From assembly GCA_913051705.1 (NCBI GenBank), contig CAJXCW010000025.1:1-32323 (forward strand): a stretch of DNA of 32,323 nucleotides, read 5' to 3'. Under the pieces are notes generated by a model. The model did no database searches. It had not been told where the DNA came from and saw nothing but the letters and a program-made list of their open reading frames with translations. The position numbers and the translations under genes were made by a program. Below, piece after piece: positions 24,974-32,323 of this stretch (position 1 is the stretch's first letter; every line of letters starts with the position of its first letter). This DNA is from an uncultured bacterium. GTDB lineage: Bacteria; JAAXHH01.

Positions 24974-26363
24974 CCACAGCTCCTAAACAAACGAGCGTAA
25001 GATCATCATGCTGTGGTTGTTCATTTGTAAAGGCGACCAGTTCCTGGCGTATATCCCGCACCGTCGATTCGGCATGGGAAGATCCTGCCTTTAGTAATGA
25101 TTGTAAGCGATCAAGACCGAATTCCTGCTTTTCAGCATTACGGGCTTCCATGACGCCATCCGTATATAACAGCAATGTATCTCCGGCATGGAACTGACAG
25201 CATATCGCCTGATACATCATATCCGGCATGATACCCAGAGGGGGGGCGGACTGACTATCCAGCATCTTGACCTCCCCTGTTTTACCCTCCCGAAATAAAG
25301 GCGGTAAATGACCGGCATTAATGATGGTCATAAAATTATCCCGCAATTCGAGCAGGACATACACAAGTGTCACGAATATCCCACGGCGACTGCGTTGTAC
25401 CAGCAGATTGTTAACCCGGGTCAGAACACGTGTGGGATTATGTTCCGTCAGAGCGATAAACCGGAAATCGCTCATTAGTTTCGCCATATACAATGCGGCA
25501 GCCACCCCTTTTCCTGCTACATCACCGATTACGATTCCCAGCCGATTATCCGGGAACTCAATGAAGTCATAAAAATCGCCGCCGACTTCCTGGGCAGCGG
25601 TATATTCGGTGGCGAAAGTATAACCGGCCACGTCCGGTGTTTCTTGGGGCAGGAAGCTCTGCTGCACGGTCTGCGCGAACTGAAGATCATGTTCCAATGC
25701 TTGCCGCGCTATCAACCGCTCCTGCATCCGCGCATTTTCAATGGCGATAGCCGCCTGGACACAGAAGGCCTCAAACAATTCAAGATCCCCGGAATTAAAA
25801 GGCAGGCCATCCTGTTTATTAATGGCCTGTGATACGCCGAGGATCTTGTTTGAGGATTTAATAGGGACGCAGATCATGGATTTCGTATGATAACCGGTCT
25901 CCTTATCGTAGTGGTCATTAAACCTGGGATGTTTATAGACGTCTTCGATCAGTTCGGCCTGACCCTGCTCTGCGACCCAACCGGCAATACCCTGGCCCAA
26001 TTGCAAGGGAGGTAATGCCTTTAATTTACCTCCAGCGCCGCCCTCGACAATAAGGGGAACCAGCGTTTGGGATGCTTCATCAAGGAGAAAGAGACTGCTG
26101 GCGTCTGCGTTGACGACCCGTTTGGATTCGCTCATGATACGCGACAACAAATCATCCAGAACGATGGTCGAATTCAGAAACGATGTGATTTCTACCAGCT
26201 TCTCAAGGTTTTCCACTTTGCGGCGGTAATAATCCACGTCCTGATTGCTGTTTTCACCATAACAACGCGGATCATCTGAAACAGGTAGGTGGCTGGCATG
26301 CGATGCACTCATAAGACGCTCACTATCTGAACGGATGTCTTTTTCCAACATCATGGACAACAT
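24966..26363 (-). CDS. rsbU: GAF-PP2C phosphatase (RsbU/SpoIIE-like)
   Basis: A signal-responsive serine phosphatase that would dephosphorylate the STAS antagonist. Residues about 55-210 form a GAF sensor domain (DLLSRIMSESKRVVNADASS; GQGIAGWVAEQGQ; SMICVPIKSSNKILGVSQAI). A helical linker (about 210-235, ERLIARQALEHDLQFAQTVQ) leads to the PP2C domain. Metal-binding motifs are intact: GGDFYD (261-266), GDVAGKG (280-286), YTDG (400-403) and HDD (452-454). No transmembrane segment is seen, so it senses a cytosolic ligand or partner. The ATG at 26363 lacks a clear ribosome binding site; starts a few codons further in are possible. It begins 33 bases after the EF-G-like gene. Confidence 0.93.
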   Translation of the reverse strand: MLSMMLEKDIRSDSERLMSASHASHLPVSDDPRCYGENSNQDVDYYRRKVENLEKLVEITSFLNSTIVLDDLLSRIMSESKRVVNADASSLFLLDEASQTLVPLIVEGGAGGKLKALPPLQLGQGIAGWVAEQGQAELIEDVYKHPRFNDHYDKETGYHTKSMICVPIKSSNKILGVSQAINKQDGLPFNSGDLELFEAFCVQAAIAIENARMQERLIARQALEHDLQFAQTVQQSFLPQETPDVAGYTFATEYTAAQEVGGDFYDFIEFPDNRLGIVIGDVAGKGVAAALYMAKLMSDFRFIALTEHNPTRVLTRVNNLLVQRSRRGIFVTLVYVLLELRDNFMTIINAGHLPPLFREGKTGEVKMLDSQSAPPLGIMPDMMYQAICCQFHAGDTLLLYTDGVMEARNAEKQEFGLDRLQSLLKAGSSHAESTVRDIRQELVAFTNEQPQHDDLTLVCLGAVDE

Positions 26364-26396
26364 ATGGAAAGGGACGGCTCTTATCTTACAGAACGG

Positions 26397-28484
26397 TTAT
26401 TCCCCTTCCTGGATTTCTTTTGCCTCTGCGATAACTTTTCTTTCCTCTTCTTTCGGCATTTCATCATAGCGCACAAATTTACGGGTATGACTGCCGCGGC
26501 CCTGGGTAAAAGAACGTAAAGTAGTTGAATATTTGTGTAACTCGGCCAACGGCACCTCGGCTCGAACGACCTGATTACTGCCCTTAGGGTCCATACCCAG
26601 AATACGACCACGACGGCTCGATAGATCGCCCATTACATCGCCCATATATTCATCGGGCACCACGACCTCAACCTCATAGATCGGCTCCAGTAATATGGGT
26701 TTGGCATTCATAAACGCCTTTTTAAATCCCATAGAAGCGGCTACTTTAAACGCCATCTCCGACGAATCTACCGTATGATAAGAACCATCATATAACGTCG
26801 CCTGAATATCAACTATCGGATACCCGGCCACAACGCCTTCATGCAGGGCTTCCTGAATGCCTTTATCCACAGCCGGAATAAACCGACCAGGCACCACACC
26901 GCCGACTATGCCATTAACAAACTCATATCCCTCACCACGCGGTTTAGGCTCTATCTTAAGCCATGTGTCGCCGAACTGTCCTCGACCGCCGCTCTGTCGC
27001 TTGAATCGTCCCTGAGCTTCAGCCCTTCCTTTAATCGCCTCACGATAAGGGATTCTTGGTTGAATCATCTCAACATCTACGCCGAATCGATCTTTAAGTC
27101 TTTCAACAATCAGGTCAAGATGCATTTCTCCGGCACCCGCCAGGATCAATTGCTTGATGTCTCCGTCATAGTTAAAAATGAACGAAGGGTCTTCCTCATG
27201 CAATCGGGACAGGCCCATACTGATTTTCTCTTCATCTTCCTTACTTTTAGGTATGACTGCTACATTGGCTACCTGTTCAGCGAAAGTGACCCAGCTCAGG
27301 ACAACCGGATCTTGGCGCACACACAACGTGTCACCGGTATGTGTATCTTTCAGTTTGACGGCCGCACCGATTTCGCCAGCGCGGATGGTATCGAACTCCC
27401 TCCGGTCATGTCCAAGTGTTTTGTAAATCTGACCGAATCTCTCATTGTTGTGTTTTGAAGCGTTAAATACGTCAGCCCCGGCCTTTATCTCCCCAGAATA
27501 GACTCGGAAATAAGTCAGCTCGCCGATATGGGCTTCTGAAACGATTTTGAAGACCAGAGCGGATAAGGGTGCTGAAGGGGCGTGGTCGAGCGTAATTTCT
27601 TCGTCGCTATCCGGTCTTGTACAGACCGTAGCGGGTCGGTCTGCCGGCGAGGGCATGAATTGAACCATCGTATCCAGTATGCCGGATGTGCCAATATTTA
27701 ATGATGCGGACGTACTTAAAACTGGAAACACAGTACCATTTTTCACACCGATCATCAATCCTCGAATAAGTTGTTCATCAGTCAAAGCCCCTTCCTCGAA
27801 ATATAATTCGAGTAAATCATCATCAGATTCAGCTGCTGCTTCGATCAATTTTTCTCGGTACTCTTCCGCCTGATCTGCAAGGTCATTCGGTATATCCTGT
27901 ATCTGGCCCTTTCCATCTCCACCCCGATCGTAGATAATGGCCTTCATGGATACCAGATCGACGACACCGGAAAACGATTCGCTGGTTCCTATTGGAATCT
28001 GGAACGGTACCGCGTGCTGTCCAAAGCGTTCCTGCAAGCGGTTCAACACATCAAAAAAATCGGCATGTTCTTTATCAAGGAGATTGACGACCAGCATACG
28101 TGGCAGACCATACTCTTCTGCATATTCCCAGGCATGCTCGGTCTCGATCTCGATACCTTCTATAGCCCGTATGATAATGGCGATGCTATCCGATACCCGA
28201 GCTGCACATCGCACTTCACTGGTGAAGTCGGAGTAGCCGGGTGTATCGATAAAATGGATAGTATGGTCGATCCATTCGCAATGCAACGGGGTTAGATTCA
28301 TTGAAATCTTATGGTCGATCTCTTCTTTTCGGTAGTCAGACGTGGTATTACCGGCCCCCACCTCACCCAATCTATCAATTTCGCCTGTTGTGAAAAGTAT
28401 AGCCTCTGCGAGGGATGTTTTACCACTACCGCCATGTCCGGCTAAGCAGATATTTCGAATATTTTCAATACGATAATCCTCCAC
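26397..28484 (-). CDS. Elongation factor G-like GTPase
   Basis: A five-domain translational GTPase of EF-G size (695 residues), but of the EF-G-like/EF-G2 class. The P-loop is GHGGSGKT (16-23) instead of AHIDAGKT, and the switch I region reads EIDHKISMNLT instead of the RGITI type. G3 DTPG (80-83) is normal. G4, normally NKxD, is NLLD (134-137; 28074-28085). Domain IV/V sequences (GRGQFGDTWLKIEP; RGRILGMDPKGSNQVVRAEV; LRSFTQGRGSHTRKFVRYDE) are present, so it is full length. The likely role is ribosome translocation or recycling as a paralogue of the main EF-G. The start is GTG with GAGGAGGG six bases upstream. It sits about 170 bases beyond the rRNA operon terminator and ahead of the rsb-mla genes. 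Confidence 0.92.
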   Translation of the reverse strand: MEDYRIENIRNICLAGHGGSGKTSLAEAILFTTGEIDRLGEVGAGNTTSDYRKEEIDHKISMNLTPLHCEWIDHTIHFIDTPGYSDFTSEVRCAARVSDSIAIIIRAIEGIEIETEHAWEYAEEYGLPRMLVVNLLDKEHADFFDVLNRLQERFGQHAVPFQIPIGTSESFSGVVDLVSMKAIIYDRGGDGKGQIQDIPNDLADQAEEYREKLIEAAAESDDDLLELYFEEGALTDEQLIRGLMIGVKNGTVFPVLSTSASLNIGTSGILDTMVQFMPSPADRPATVCTRPDSDEEITLDHAPSAPLSALVFKIVSEAHIGELTYFRVYSGEIKAGADVFNASKHNNERFGQIYKTLGHDRREFDTIRAGEIGAAVKLKDTHTGDTLCVRQDPVVLSWVTFAEQVANVAVIPKSKEDEEKISMGLSRLHEEDPSFIFNYDGDIKQLILAGAGEMHLDLIVERLKDRFGVDVEMIQPRIPYREAIKGRAEAQGRFKRQSGGRGQFGDTWLKIEPKPRGEGYEFVNGIVGGVVPGRFIPAVDKGIQEALHEGVVAGYPIVDIQATLYDGSYHTVDSSEMAFKVAASMGFKKAFMNAKPILLEPIYEVEVVVPDEYMGDVMGDLSSRRGRILGMDPKGSNQVVRAEVPLAELHKYSTTLRSFTQGRGSHTRKFVRYDEMPKEEERKVIAEAKEIQEGE

Positions 28485-28654
28485 GAATACCCTCCTCTAC
28501 CGGTTCGTTGTTATATCCTATATATTGATCTTAAATACGATTATTTTATCAGGTTGAGAACTGTAATATAGTAGTAAAGGTGGGGGGCTCTGTCAAGGTT
28601 TTCGAAGATAGGAAGGAGAGAAAGCAGAAGAAGGGAGCAGATAAAAACAGAAAA

Positions 28655-28685
28655 GGCGCCCAGATGAAAATCTGGGCGCCTTTTT
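28655..28685 (-). terminator. rRNA operon terminator
   Basis: An inverted repeat GGCGCCCAGAT / ATCTGGGCGCC (28655-28665/28670-28680) with a 4-base loop lies immediately beyond 5S rRNA. On the minus strand it is followed by TTTTCTGTTTTT. A T-run on the other side as well (28681-28685) means it could terminate in both directions. Confidence 0.88.
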
Positions 28686-28690
28686 AAATC

Positions 28691-28808
28691 CCCCGGCAGC
28701 GACCTACTCTCCCACAAGGTCACCCAAGCAGTACCATCGGCGCAAAAGGGCTTAACTACTCTGTTCGGAATGGGAAGAGGTGTTTCCCCTCCGCTATCAC
28801 CACCGGAA
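28691..28808 (-). rRNA. rrf: 5S ribosomal RNA
   Basis: On the minus strand the conserved core ...CCATTCCGAACAGAGTAGTTAA (read here in two parts, CCATTCCGAAC and AGTTAAGC) and the helix I ends CCGGTGG/CTGCCGG pair, giving about 116-118 nt. It follows 23S by about 55 bases. Boundaries are approximate to a few bases. Confidence 0.95.
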
Positions 28809-28816
28809 GAACTATC

Positions 28817-32001
<3,185 letters not shown>

Positions 32002-32003
<2 letters not shown>

Positions 32004-32010
32004 AAGAACA
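32002..32010 (-). promoter_or_regulatory. boxA-like antitermination element in the spacer
   Basis: On the minus strand TGTTCTTTG, close to the E. coli rrn boxA TGCTCTTTA, lies between tRNA-Ala and 23S. It abuts the 5' arm of the 23S processing stem. This is the usual place for a spacer boxA bound by NusB-S10. Confidence 0.6.
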
Positions 32011-32032
32011 GGCACAGCTCATGTGCTGTGCC
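32011..32032 (-). other. Spacer hairpin between tRNA-Ala and 23S
   Basis: GGCACAGC and GCTGTGCC form a perfect 8-bp stem with a 6-base loop immediately downstream of tRNA-Ala. It probably assists processing of the tRNA 3' end or keeps the spacer structured; there is no T-run, so it is not a terminator. Confidence 0.6.
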
Positions 32033-32036
32033 GTAA

Positions 32037-32109
32037 TGGAGATAACCGGGATCGAACCGGTGACCTCCGGCTTGCAAAGCCGGCGCTCTCCCAGCTGAGC
32101 TATATCCCC
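32037..32109 (-). tRNA. tRNA-Ala (anticodon TGC)
   Basis: A 73-nt cloverleaf on the minus strand. The acceptor GGGGATA pairs with TATCTCC plus discriminator A. The anticodon loop CTTTGCAAG has TGC at 32074-32076, and GGTTCGATCC forms the T arm. CCA is not encoded. It is in the classical 16S-23S spacer. Confidence 0.97.
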
Positions 32110-32121
32110 GGCTTTTAAAGG

Positions 32122-32195
<74 letters not shown>

Positions 32196-32268
32196 AAATT
32201 AAAAACGAGATAGCGTGCATGTCTTACATCTGACCGAGTCGACCTCAGAGTTTAGTTATAATAACTCT

Positions 32269-32323
<55 letters not shown>

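Noticed and set aside
26397-28484. Tetracycline ribosomal protection protein (TetM type)
   Set aside because: Domain content and switch sequences match EF-G-like factors; no TetM-specific C-terminal features seen.

Overview
The window is chromosomal DNA of moderate GC from a Gram-negative (diderm) bacterium. The evidence for a diderm is an MCE/Mla lipid-transport operon for the outer membrane and a lipoprotein-type solute-binding protein. I cannot place it at phylum level by eye. The FG-GAP protein without a signal peptide, the uncharacterised gene pair at 11.8-14.2 kb and the EF-G-like factor downstream of the rRNA operon remind me of uncultured FCB/PVC-type lineages (Latescibacterota, Poribacteria, Planctomycetes relatives). 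That is a low-confidence inference; the 23S rRNA would settle it.

Left part (1-14.2 kb, mixed strands, mostly single genes). It opens with a decayed two-component remnant on the minus strand, followed by htpG with its own promoter and a perfect operator-like dyad. Next come a 908-residue FG-GAP/VCBS propeller protein, a D-2-hydroxyacid dehydrogenase, an OppA-type lipoprotein and cysH of the Fe-S (APS reductase) type behind a near-consensus sigma-70 promoter. On the minus strand lie an isoprenylcysteine methyltransferase-family membrane protein with a small unknown gene upstream, and an aldo/keto reductase with a degenerate Fe-S tail. Last is a plus-strand pair of conserved uncharacterised proteins (deoxyhypusine-synthase-like and Gfo/Idh-like).

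Right part (14.2-32.3 kb, entirely minus strand). In order of transcription: 16S 3' end, tRNA-Ile(GAT), tRNA-Ala(TGC), 23S, 5S, hairpin terminator; an EF-G-like GTPase; a partner-switching module (RsbU-type phosphatase, RsbW-type kinase, RsbV-type STAS protein) with overlapping genes; mlaE, mlaF and mlaD; oppD and oppF; a PfkB sugar kinase (KDG kinase-like), a YheC/YheD-type ATP-grasp protein, folC, and a secreted TPR-parvulin protein. The last four are coupled by overlaps or very short gaps.

The most interesting points are these. (1) The phospho-switch STAS gene lies directly upstream of mlaE, where an MlaB-like partner would be expected, suggesting phospho-control of lipid transport. (2) MlaF has a degenerate ABC signature and lacks the H-loop histidine. 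(3) mlaD appears to begin at an ATC codon behind a good ribosome binding site. (4) The EF-G-like protein has NLLD in place of NKxD. (5) At least six spacers carry short tandem words of period 7-8 whose sequence differs from spacer to spacer and which often face an inverted copy.
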